A DNA stretch of 11,948 bases, from assembly GCA_036378375.1 (NCBI GenBank), contig DASUWQ010000008.1, positions 1 to 11,948 of the forward strand. Direction: 5' to 3'. Below, one piece after another: positions 1-7,178 of the stretch. Made by a program: the position numbers and the translations under genes. The notes under the pieces are model-generated. The model saw only the letters and a list, made by a program, of their open reading frames with translations. It had not been told where the DNA came from and did not search any database. The stretch's first letter is position 1; the number at the start of each line of letters is the position of its first letter. The stretch is from JAFAVN01 sp036378375. GTDB lineage: Bacteria > Verrucomicrobiota > Verrucomicrobiia > Chthoniobacterales > JAFAMB01.

Positions 1-6
1 GGGACG

Positions 7-243
7 TGTCGGACTTTGCCGCGAAGCGGCTATACATTATAGCCCAGGGCTTTAGCCCTGGGTTGCCTAGCGCGAAATCCGCCCTGAAAGTGGCGACCGA
101 GGCGCGTCTTTAGGCTGTTTGCCTGCTATTCACCGCCGTGCCTGACGTTGGGTGCCACTTTCAGGGCACTTTTTACTAACCGCCAAACCCAGGGTTAAAA
201 CCCTGGGCTGTTCTGTATAGCCGCTTCGCGGCAAAGTCCGACA
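7..243. repeat. Nested palindromic (MITE-like) element
   Basis: A 29-bp perfect terminal inverted repeat pairs 7-35 with 215-243. Just inside each arm sits a self-complementary block (43-62 and 188-207; CCCAGGGCTTTAGCCCTGGG on the left), and these two blocks also match each other in inverted orientation. A third, 14-bp perfect inverted repeat pairs 81-94 with 154-167. The whole element can therefore fold into one long cruciform or RNA hairpin with side stems. No coding sequence of substance lies inside and I see no clear target-site duplication. This resembles a non-autonomous mobile element or a dispersed intergenic palindrome family. It lies downstream of serA (minus strand) and could also end transcription, but there is no T-tract. 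Confidence 0.8.
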
Positions 244-244
244 A

Positions 245-324
245 GCCCCGAAGGGACTAAAGGAGTACGCCTGGGGTAGAAACCGGTTGAAACCCCAGGC
301 TCAGTCCTGTAGTTCCTTCGAGGC
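245..324. repeat. Second nested palindrome abutting the first
   Basis: Outer arms 245-264 and 305-324 are complementary at about 17 of 20 positions. Inside them a 9-bp perfect stem pairs GCCTGGGGT (269-277) with ACCCCAGGC (292-300), and the loop contains the palindrome AACCGGTT (281-288). The element starts one base after the preceding 237-bp palindrome and ends 13 bp before the serA stop codon. Its plan, an outer arm enclosing a CCTGGG-type inner stem, is like its neighbour's, so the two may belong to related repeat families. It is the first structure that minus-strand transcripts from serA would meet, so it may act as a transcript-end hairpin. Confidence 0.7.
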
Positions 325-337
325 AATTGATGCCGGC

Positions 338-1930
338 CTAAAACTGTACGATGTGGACGGAGCGGATGTTGGGGGTTTGCAAGGCGGCTTGCAGGACCGC
401 GTCGGGAGGAAGTGAATCCAGATTGAGCACGGTCAGCGCTTTGCTATCTCCGTCACCGCGGCTGAGTGACATGTCGGCGATATTGACTTGATGGTTACCT
501 AACAAGGTACCGATTTGGCCTACAATACCGGGTACATCGTTGTTCTCAAAAATCATCAACGTACCAACGGGACGAGCTTCAACGAAATGGCCGTTGATCT
601 GAACAATCCGCGGAGAAGCGCCGACAAAAGTTCCAGCTACAGACACTTTGTTGCCTTCGCCTTCGACTTGGATCTCGATGAGATCGGTAAAGTCACCAGT
701 TACATTCTCTTTCGTCTCAAGAACGCGCATCCCAAGATTCTGAGCTAGCGACGTGACGTTCACCTGATTGACATCGGAGCCGCCAGCTTCTTCGAGAAAC
801 CCTTTCAATGCGTATCGGGAAACGGATGAGGTTTCCACTTCGTTTACTTTACCGCTGTAATTGATGTGGAAGTCGTCGCAGCGCTTCGGTGCGAGCTGCC
901 GCAAGAGGCGACCGAGACGTTCCGCCAAGTCCAGGTAAGGTCGAATGACCGCGAGCGTCTTAGCGTCGATGTTGGGAACATTAACGGCATTCCGAATGAC
1001 ACCGTCCAGTAGCACTGAACGGATGGCTTCGGCGATCTCGATCCCGACACTCTCTTGGGCTTCTAGAGTTGAGGCTCCTAAATGGGGCGTGCAGACCAGA
1101 TTGGGAAGCTTGAGCAAAGGCAGATCGGGTGGAGGCGGTTCGGTCTCAAAGACATCGAGGGCGGCAGCGGCGATATGGCCGCTCGTCAAAGCGTCATAGA
1201 GCGCTTGTTCGTCGATAAGTCCGCCGCGGGCGCAATTGATCACGCGGGCGCCTTTTTTCATGAGGGCGATGCGTTCCCGATTGAGAACGGACCGAGTCTC
1301 GGGAGTCATCGGCAAATGCAAAGTCAGGAAATCCGCTTGGGCGAGTACTTCGTTGAGATCGTCGAGGAGCTCAACTTGAAGCGATCGAGCGCGCGTGGGC
1401 GAGAGATAAGGATCGTAAGCAACTGGGCGCATCCCGAAAGCGATTGCCCGCCGAGCGATCTCGGTGCCGATCCTTCCCATGCCTAGGATTCCTAAGGTCT
1501 TGCCACTGAGCTCAACGCCTTCAAAGCTCTTTCGATCCCAACGGCCGGCCTTTACGCTGGCATCGGCTTGAGGGATGCTTCGGGCAATTGATACCAACAA
1601 GGAGAAAGCGTGTTCAGCGGTGGATACCGTGTTACCTGCGGGCGTGTTCATCACGATGATCCCGCGCCGGGTAGCGGCTTCTACATCCACGTTATCAACC
1701 CCGACACCGGCACGTCCGATGGCTTTTAAGGACTTGGCGGCGCTGATTACCGGTGCGGTCACTTTGGTCTGGGACCGCACGACGATGGCGGCGTAAGAAG
1801 GAATAACCTGAATGAGCTGAGGCTCTTTCAGGCCAGTTTGCACATCGACATCGAGCCGACCTCCGAGTCGAAGCGCTTCTACTCCTCGTGGCGAGATGGC
1901 GTCGGCAACCAGGACTTTCTGGTTAACCAT
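338..1930 (-). CDS. serA: D-3-phosphoglycerate dehydrogenase (long form with C-terminal ACT domain)
   Basis: This cytosolic enzyme oxidises 3-phosphoglycerate to 3-phosphohydroxypyruvate with NAD, the first step of serine synthesis. At 530 residues it is the long form. The N-terminal substrate domain has GRAGVGVDNVD (72-82). The Rossmann nucleotide-binding domain has GMGRIG (150-155). Catalytic candidates are Arg235 in CARGG, Glu264 in FETEP and His283 in TPHLGAS. An intervening ASB-type domain follows (about 320-450), then a C-terminal ACT domain (about 455-530) with NDVPGIVGQIG, which in this family commonly senses serine. The ATG at 1930 overlaps the end of the cyclase gene by 8 bp. No Shine-Dalgarno sequence is visible, so translation is probably coupled to the upstream gene. 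Confidence 0.96.
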   Translation of the reverse strand: MVNQKVLVADAISPRGVEALRLGGRLDVDVQTGLKEPQLIQVIPSYAAIVVRSQTKVTAPVISAAKSLKAIGRAGVGVDNVDVEAATRRGIIVMNTPAGNTVSTAEHAFSLLVSIARSIPQADASVKAGRWDRKSFEGVELSGKTLGILGMGRIGTEIARRAIAFGMRPVAYDPYLSPTRARSLQVELLDDLNEVLAQADFLTLHLPMTPETRSVLNRERIALMKKGARVINCARGGLIDEQALYDALTSGHIAAAALDVFETEPPPPDLPLLKLPNLVCTPHLGASTLEAQESVGIEIAEAIRSVLLDGVIRNAVNVPNIDAKTLAVIRPYLDLAERLGRLLRQLAPKRCDDFHINYSGKVNEVETSSVSRYALKGFLEEAGGSDVNQVNVTSLAQNLGMRVLETKENVTGDFTDLIEIQVEGEGNKVSVAGTFVGASPRIVQINGHFVEARPVGTLMIFENNDVPGIVGQIGTLLGNHQVNIADMSLSRGDGDSKALTVLNLDSLPPDAVLQAALQTPNIRSVHIVQF

Positions 1931-3944
1931 GACTCAATTTGGTGAAGAAGCCTTTCAACAATCCAAATCCGGGTTTTAATCCCGATCCAGAACCTCGCGT
2001 AGTTAGGGCCGGCTCCGGCTCGACGTGCACCGTGCCGCGACTAGCGCCGGTAGAAACTTGGGCGTTGAGTCGCTGCTGATAAAGTGAGAGTGCCATCAAT
2101 GGCCAGTTGTTCCTATACATATCGTACTTCAAGTAGAAGACCTTGGGGAAGCCAGTTCCAGTAATAAGCTCTTCGTCCCACGATCCGTCCTTATTCTGGG
2201 TTTTCAGCAAGAACTCAATTCCGCGGCGGATGCTTTCTCGGTAAGAATCGCGGAACGAAAGCAGGCCCATCAAAGCCCAAGCAGTCTGCGAGGGGGTACT
2301 TCTTCCTCGACCCCGGAGAGAGCTATCTTCGTAGGAAGCGCAGCTTTCGCCCCAACCGCCGTCGCTGTTCTGATGGCGTTCCAACCAATCGCGTCCTCGG
2401 CGGATCCAAGGTTCGTCCATGTTTATGCCGATAGCCTGAAGGCCCTTGAGCACCTGCCAGGTACCGTAAACATAGTTGACGCCCCAACGACCGTACCAGG
2501 CGCCGTCGAACTCCTGATGTTCCCGCAAGAGACGCAGGGCCCGAACTACGACCGGGTGAGAGCAGGTAAACCCGTAAGTCCCCAACACCTCCAAGACTCT
2601 GGCAGTGATATTACTGCAGGTCGGATCGAGAATCGCGTTGTGATCGGCAAATGGAACGTATTCCAACAGACGGTTGGTCACATCCTTATCGAACGCCGCC
2701 CAACCTCCGTCCTTGCCTTGGAAACTGAGAAGCCATTTAAGCCCGCGATCATACATGCCGGGATCGTCCGACTCGTAGCCGGCTGTGCGCAGGGCTAACA
2801 ATACCATCGCGGTGTCGTCTGCGTCTGGATTATAGGGGTTATTGAATTCGAAGGACCAACCGGATGGTTCCGGCTCCGGGTTTCGGACGACCCAGTCACC
2901 TGGAATCCGGACCTCCTGGCGAGCAAGCCAATCCGTTGCTCGTTTGATCGGCTCATCGTTTATGGTCAATCCAGAACGAGCCAGCACCAGAGTGGTAATC
3001 GCGGTGTCCCACACAGGGGAAAAACAGGGCTGGATGCGGAAGCCCTTTTCGTCCTCGACAAAGAGATCCTTAAAGTCAGTTTCTGCCTTGCGATAGAGCG
3101 GATGGTCGGGGTTATAGCCAAGACAACGCAACGCAATCAACGAGTTGAGCATGGCTGGGAAAATAGCGGCTAAGCCGTCGTTCCCATCACCGATCCGTTC
3201 GAGCATCCAGCGTTCGGCGACTTGGAGCGCGTATCGCCGGAAAGGACGAATCTGGTGGGCCTCACAGAATTTCAGGATGTGATCAAAGAAAATGAAAAAC
3301 TTTTTTAGACCCTTTGCGTGCAAACGAGGCGTTTTCTCGGGTGCGACGTAGAGCTCTTTGATACCCTGTTCTTCCGGAAGCCGATGAGTGATTTTGTAGT
3401 GGTTGATGATGGCCAGAGGGACCACCATCGAGCGGGTCCAGGAAGAGACGGTGTAGAAGTGAATTGGCGACCACCGTGGCAGGATCAAGAATTCGACCGG
3501 AATGGTTGGGACTGCATCCCAAGGAACTTGTCCAAGCAGGGCGAGGTAAAGGCGGGCGTAAGTATTTGTTTTTTCGATTCCACCCAGAGCACGCGCCCGC
3601 TCGCGCGCTTTCACCATGATTGGGTGATTGGACGAGTATCCAGCGAGCTTCAGAGAGAAGTACGCCTTGACCGTGGCGTTAACTTCAGAAGGTCCTTCAG
3701 GATAAATATTCCAACCGCCGTCCGGCAGCTGTCGCTCCAAGATGTGACGGACACATTTTGCTTCTAGTTCCGAGTCGACCTCGCCGGCCCAGTGCATAAA
3801 AGCCACATAGTCAGAGCAGAGTGTCGAGTCGACTACCAGCTCGCCGATCCAGTAGCCATCTGGGGATTGAAGACCTAAGAGATGTTGCTGAGCCCTCGAA
3901 ATTGCCGGTCCTAGCAAGGGAAATAAATCCGGAGTGTTTACCAT
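1923..3944 (-). CDS. shc: Squalene-hopene cyclase
   Basis: This monotopic membrane enzyme cyclises squalene to hopene and hopanol, the core step of hopanoid synthesis. The acid motif DADDTA lies at residues 374-379, giving the protonating Asp cluster 374/376/377. Repeated QW motifs are visible near 26-32, 72-78, 409-415, 477-483, 525-531 and 583-589. The family C-terminus is present as GTGFPKVFYLKYDMYRNNWP (596-615), so the protein looks complete at 673 residues. After about residue 627 it carries a tail that is not obviously part of the fold. It ends in a hydrophobic/basic segment (GFGLLKGFFTKL, 659-670) that might add a membrane contact. The start ATG has AAGGCGGG just upstream and follows hpnH by 25 bp. 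A possible alternative symbol is hpnF. Confidence 0.96.
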   Translation of the reverse strand: MVNTPDLFPLLGPAISRAQQHLLGLQSPDGYWIGELVVDSTLCSDYVAFMHWAGEVDSELEAKCVRHILERQLPDGGWNIYPEGPSEVNATVKAYFSLKLAGYSSNHPIMVKARERARALGGIEKTNTYARLYLALLGQVPWDAVPTIPVEFLILPRWSPIHFYTVSSWTRSMVVPLAIINHYKITHRLPEEQGIKELYVAPEKTPRLHAKGLKKFFIFFDHILKFCEAHQIRPFRRYALQVAERWMLERIGDGNDGLAAIFPAMLNSLIALRCLGYNPDHPLYRKAETDFKDLFVEDEKGFRIQPCFSPVWDTAITTLVLARSGLTINDEPIKRATDWLARQEVRIPGDWVVRNPEPEPSGWSFEFNNPYNPDADDTAMVLLALRTAGYESDDPGMYDRGLKWLLSFQGKDGGWAAFDKDVTNRLLEYVPFADHNAILDPTCSNITARVLEVLGTYGFTCSHPVVVRALRLLREHQEFDGAWYGRWGVNYVYGTWQVLKGLQAIGINMDEPWIRRGRDWLERHQNSDGGWGESCASYEDSSLRGRGRSTPSQTAWALMGLLSFRDSYRESIRRGIEFLLKTQNKDGSWDEELITGTGFPKVFYLKYDMYRNNWPLMALSLYQQRLNAQVSTGASRGTVHVEPEPALTTRGSGSGLKPGFGLLKGFFTKLSHG

Positions 3945-3969
3945 GTTCCCGCCTTAAATATAGGTAGAA

Positions 3970-5256
3970 CTATTCGCGAACCAACTCCGGATTTTGTACC
4001 GGTGTTTTGGACGTTGCCGACACCCCATTAAACACTTCTGAGAGCACCACTTTACCTTTAGGGTTCGGCCGAGGTCCGAAATTGAAGATGATATTCTTCC
4101 AGGTATCACCTGGCCTGCTATTAAGTCCTAGAGCCGCTGTCGGCTCGTAACCGCAATGGGTCATGCAATTCTCGCAGTGCGGATTTTTAGCCACACCGTC
4201 GACAACGCCGTAACGATCCCAATCAACATCCCTGAGCATTTCGCTATATGAACCGTAATGGCCTTTGCCATCGGTCAGGAAGTAGCAAGGTGCTTTCCAG
4301 CCCATGACATTTCTAGTGGGGATAGCCCAAGCTGAACACGTCAGATCCCGGTCACCCGTGAGAAATTCCCAGTAGATCGGTGTACCGAGCAGGCGGAAAC
4401 GCTTGCCCCAAGATTTGGCTTTCGAAAATTTTTCGATCGTGCTTCTGCGGGTGAGGAAGAAAGCGGATGGGTCGATGCCGAGGCGCTTCGCCATGTCTGT
4501 CTTGGCAGCGTCGTAATCGTATCCCGGAGTAACGGTGTGACCATCCACGTCGAGAGTACCGAGGTAATTCAATAGCGTCTCGATCTCGTTCATTTCGGTC
4601 TCGCGATAGACCGTGGTGTTGGTCGCGACCTGGTAACCAAGGATCTTGGCCATGCGAATGGCAAGAACGCATTCGCGGAAAACGCCTTCTCGCTCGACGA
4701 TGATGTCGTGGATCTTTTCCAAGCCGTCCAAGTGCACGTTCCAGTACATCCACTTTGACGGGGAGATAACCGGCTTAGAAGCGTCTTTCGGCCCTTTCTT
4801 GACTTGCTCGGCCTCGCTGGGCGTCAGGAGATGTTCGTCGAGCAGTTTTGCGAGAAGCGGTTCAATCTCTGCAGAGCGCTTTTTGTATTCGACCGCCAGG
4901 TATTCCCGCATTTTGCGGCGCATGAACATCGCGTTCGTGCAGATATAAACGATCCGGCGCTGCTGGTGGAGGCCATCGACCAAAGCTTCGATTTGGGGAT
5001 AGATCAGAGGCTCCCCACCGCAGATTGAGACCATAGGCGCGTCGCATTCTGCTGCCGCCGACAGACAATCTTCCAGCGGCATCACATTCTTCAACGACGT
5101 CGAGTACTCCCGAATTCTTCCACAGCCCGTGCAGGTGAGGTTGCAGGTGTGAAGCGGTTCGAGCTGAAGTACCGTCGCGAACTTTTTCGTGCCCCGGAGT
5201 TTGTGCCGTATGATGTGACCGGCGACTTTCAACGTAAGAGCCAAAGGAAATCTCAT
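3970..5256 (-). CDS. hpnH: Hopanoid radical SAM protein HpnH (adenosylhopane synthase)
   Basis: HpnH is a radical S-adenosylmethionine enzyme that joins a 5'-deoxyadenosyl group to hopene, the first step toward C35 bacteriohopanepolyols. The 4Fe-4S motif CxxxCxxC is Cys38, Cys42 and Cys45 (CNLTCTGC). The GGEPL SAM-binding motif is at 80-84. NVHLDGL (173-179), PTRNVMGWKAPCY (313-325) and the C-terminal CENCMTHCGYEPTA (361-374) match the HpnH family closely. At 428 residues it is longer than proteobacterial HpnH, mainly through a charged helical insert at about 121-167. It heads a minus-strand cluster with the cyclase gene, which supports the assignment. The ATG at 5256 lacks a clear ribosome-binding site, but the start matches the family N-terminus. 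Confidence 0.94.
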   Translation of the reverse strand: MRFPLALTLKVAGHIIRHKLRGTKKFATVLQLEPLHTCNLTCTGCGRIREYSTSLKNVMPLEDCLSAAAECDAPMVSICGGEPLIYPQIEALVDGLHQQRRIVYICTNAMFMRRKMREYLAVEYKKRSAEIEPLLAKLLDEHLLTPSEAEQVKKGPKDASKPVISPSKWMYWNVHLDGLEKIHDIIVEREGVFRECVLAIRMAKILGYQVATNTTVYRETEMNEIETLLNYLGTLDVDGHTVTPGYDYDAAKTDMAKRLGIDPSAFFLTRRSTIEKFSKAKSWGKRFRLLGTPIYWEFLTGDRDLTCSAWAIPTRNVMGWKAPCYFLTDGKGHYGSYSEMLRDVDWDRYGVVDGVAKNPHCENCMTHCGYEPTAALGLNSRPGDTWKNIIFNFGPRPNPKGKVVLSEVFNGVSATSKTPVQNPELVRE

Positions 5257-5274
5257 ATAAGATTTAAGCGCCGC

Positions 5275-5302
5275 ATACTAGCAGGCAACCGAGTAGATTC
5301 AA
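5275..5302 (-). promoter_or_regulatory. Putative sigma70 promoter for hpnH-shc-serA
   Basis: On the minus strand, TTGAAT (5302-5297) is separated by 16 bp from TAGTAT (5280-5275). The -10 box is directly preceded by TGC, an extended -10 signature. The implied transcript would start near 5268 and leave a leader of only about a dozen bases before the hpnH ATG, which fits the lack of a Shine-Dalgarno sequence. This is a pattern match only. Confidence 0.35.
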
Positions 5303-5582
5303 GGTCTAGCGTTAAGGGTGGCTTAAGGTGGTCAGTTGCACAATGCCCGATTTGCTCGGTCAAACAAAACGTATTGCGTTGGAATAATCGTAGTTGGGGC
5401 AGTCCCTGTAAATGTGTTACTTTTGACGGGCTTCCCCCAAAATTTGTTCGGATGGGCCACTGATGTCGGGTGGTTAGCGCCAATTGGTGGAGAGCTGGGT
5501 AGACGGAACGTGCTGGAGGTACGGTCAGGCGCGTTTTCTCAAAATAATCTACCAAAAGCAGACGAAAAGAATACTGACCGAG

Positions 5583-5611
5583 TAGACATTAGGTAGCCAC
5601 TAGGCTATACA
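5583..5611 (+). promoter_or_regulatory. Putative sigma70 promoter for the 5656 gene
   Basis: TAGACA (5583-5588) lies 17 bp upstream of TATACA (5606-5611). These match the -35 consensus at five of six positions and the -10 consensus at four of six, with ideal spacing. The transcript would start near 5618, about 38 bases before the ATG, and would include the AGGAGA ribosome-binding site at 5645-5650. Confidence 0.45.
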
Positions 5612-5655
5612 TATGAAACGGCTTCCGGATTTCGCAGCTGTCGCAGGAGAAAAAA

Positions 5656-6417
5656 ATGGCGTCGACTTCTTCACCTCCTCAAACTCATTTTCCCCGGCCG
5701 CCAGAGCCGGTGTTTGAGCCTCTAGAAAATATCTCGTCCTATCCCTCGCACTTAGTTCGCTGGCGAGAGTGCGCTGACTCACGGTATAAGTTATCGAGCT
5801 ACGTCTTTATCGGCCAAAGGACTAACAATTTGCCGGTGCGCATGGCGTTTGTGGCCGGGTTGCGGTCGCACGACGATTTGGCGCAGCAAGCGTTAGCGAA
5901 GTTGCTGGTGGAATTGGAGGTGGCGCCTTTGGTGGGGCGTGATTACGCGCTGTTTTCGTACGCGTTGACTCGCGAGCCGAGTGATGACGGCGCCGAAACT
6001 GTGGGTAACGATAGGTTGGATGAATCTTCCGGGGTGCAACCGATCTTACAAGTTTTAGAGTCAGATCTGGCCAGCAGCGATGTGGATGGGTTTATCTCCA
6101 TCGCGACGAATGAACGGGTTAGCGGGTTCCAAATTGAGACGGATAGCGAATTAATCGCGACTGAAGTGGCGTGGCCAGCCTTGGAGGTAGCGGGGAGATT
6201 TGTTCAGCTGGCAGAAGAACCCGTTAAGGTTTTACCTAGCGCGATTCTGCGCCGGCAAAGAGGGCTTGGGCGCGGGGTACCGAAGCAGATGTTTGGATTA
6301 ACGCTGCGGACGTCGGAGGATTCGGGTCCGGTCGAACAAGTTTCAGCGATCGTATTTTCTTCGATCCGCGTGTTGCAGGAATATCGAAGGCTGCGGCGGG
6401 CGGCCTTGGATTTGTGA
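5656..6417 (+). CDS. Degenerate M14-like metallopeptidase/deacylase family protein (probable pseudoenzyme)
   Basis: No close named homologue is recognised. The order of segments resembles an M14-type carboxypeptidase/succinylglutamate-desuccinylase-like family: a strand then AGLRSHDD (67-74) where relatives have a GxHGDE-like metal motif; a helix then DYALFSY (96-102) before the usual NPTG turn; VDGFISIA (143-150) where relatives have DGxISLHxDD; and a C-terminal helix ending LQEYRRL (240-246), preceded by RTS where relatives carry a Glu in an ETP-like stretch. The expected His and Glu ligands are absent at each position, so a catalytically dead paralogue is likely. The N-terminus (1-30) is proline-rich with no signal peptide. 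The ATG has a good AGGAGA five bases upstream. The frame is intact and the gene converges on pyrF with a 46-bp gap. The family call is by eye and moderate. Confidence 0.6.
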   Translation: MASTSSPPQTHFPRPPEPVFEPLENISSYPSHLVRWRECADSRYKLSSYVFIGQRTNNLPVRMAFVAGLRSHDDLAQQALAKLLVELEVAPLVGRDYALFSYALTREPSDDGAETVGNDRLDESSGVQPILQVLESDLASSDVDGFISIATNERVSGFQIETDSELIATEVAWPALEVAGRFVQLAEEPVKVLPSAILRRQRGLGRGVPKQMFGLTLRTSEDSGPVEQVSAIVFSSIRVLQEYRRLRRAALDL

Positions 6418-6463
6418 GGGAGGAAACGCCGGTCTGGGTTGAGCCTGTATTGAGGATGGCTCC

Positions 6464-7165
6464 TCAGGCGAGTTCGGAGGCGATACGGGAAAAGGCGGCT
6501 TTGGGGTCGGGGGAGGCTGTGATAGGACGGCCGATGACGAGATAATCTGCGCCGAGTTTGATAGCGTCTGCTGGGGTGGTGAATCGTTTTTGATCTCCGG
6601 CTTCCGACCAGGCAGGGCGAACTCCGGGAGTAACGATCACAAAAGATTTACCGAATTCTTGGCGGAGCGGTTCCAGCTCAAGAGGGCTCGCGATCAGGCC
6701 GGTGACGCCGGTGGCTTTGGCGAGTGTGGCCAAAGAAATAACCTGTTGGGTCATCGATCGATTGACCCCGATTTCTGACAGCGTGGCTTCCGTTTGGCTG
6801 GTCAGAACGGTTACACCAAGGATAAGCGTAGAATACGAGCCGCGACCCTTCACCGCGGCCTGGCATATATCAGAGCCGCCCGAGAGGTGGATCGTCAGCA
6901 TGTCGACCCCTAAAGCGCAGGCGGACTCAACCGCGGATCGCACCGTGTTTGGAATATCGTGGAATTTTAAATCGAGGAAGATCTTCGCGCCGGATGCTTT
7001 CACTTCTTGGACGAAGGCGGGTCCACCCAAAGCGAAGAGTTGGAGCCCGATCTTGTACCAGGAAGCCTCTTTGCCCAGAGTTTTTATCATGTCGCGTGCT
7101 GAGTCGACCGAAGGCAGATCGAGCGCGACAATAATTTTATCTTTCGTTGTTAAGGATTCTTCCAC
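6464..7165 (-). CDS. pyrF: Orotidine 5'-phosphate decarboxylase
   Basis: PyrF decarboxylates OMP to UMP, the last step of de novo pyrimidine synthesis, in the cytosol. The frame shows KIIVALDLPS near the N-terminus, YKIGLQLF, the catalytic LDLKFHDIPNTV block with its Asp-Lys-Asp array, VTPGVRP, and the phosphate-binding YLVIGRPIT near the C-terminus. I place the start at the GTG at 7165, giving 233 residues, the usual length. A longer frame beginning at a GTG at 7213 adds 16 residues with no family counterpart and would run into the divergent ispE. No strong Shine-Dalgarno sequence is visible before either GTG, so the exact start is uncertain. The gene converges on the 5656-6417 gene. Confidence 0.95.
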   Translation of the reverse strand: MEESLTTKDKIIVALDLPSVDSARDMIKTLGKEASWYKIGLQLFALGGPAFVQEVKASGAKIFLDLKFHDIPNTVRSAVESACALGVDMLTIHLSGGSDICQAAVKGRGSYSTLILGVTVLTSQTEATLSEIGVNRSMTQQVISLATLAKATGVTGLIASPLELEPLRQEFGKSFVIVTPGVRPAWSEAGDQKRFTTPADAIKLGADYLVIGRPITASPDPKAAFSRIASELA

Positions 7166-7178
7166 AGGGTGAGTCTGT

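Larger units (their letters stand above)
5257..5655. other. 399-bp divergent intergenic region
   Basis: This gap separates divergent hpnH (minus) from the plus-strand gene at 5656. It holds a plausible promoter at each end. I see no tRNA, strong repeat or recognisable small gene in the middle. The open frames that cross it have no recognisable product. Confidence 0.6.

Noticed and set aside
1..327. CRISPR-like array
   Set aside because: The repeats are inverted and nested, not direct and regularly spaced, and no cas genes are present.
1082..1486. Plus-strand open frame of 134 codons inside serA
   Set aside because: It is antisense to a well-conserved gene and encodes no recognisable protein.
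5253..5555. Minus-strand open frame of 100 codons overlapping the hpnH start
   Set aside because: No recognisable domain, no ribosome-binding site noted, and it covers the region of both putative promoter and hpnH start in a different frame.
6443..6469. Terminator between the 5656 gene and pyrF
   Set aside because: Only a 6-bp stem (6451-6456 with 6461-6466) is present, it enters the pyrF stop codon, and there is no T-tract.
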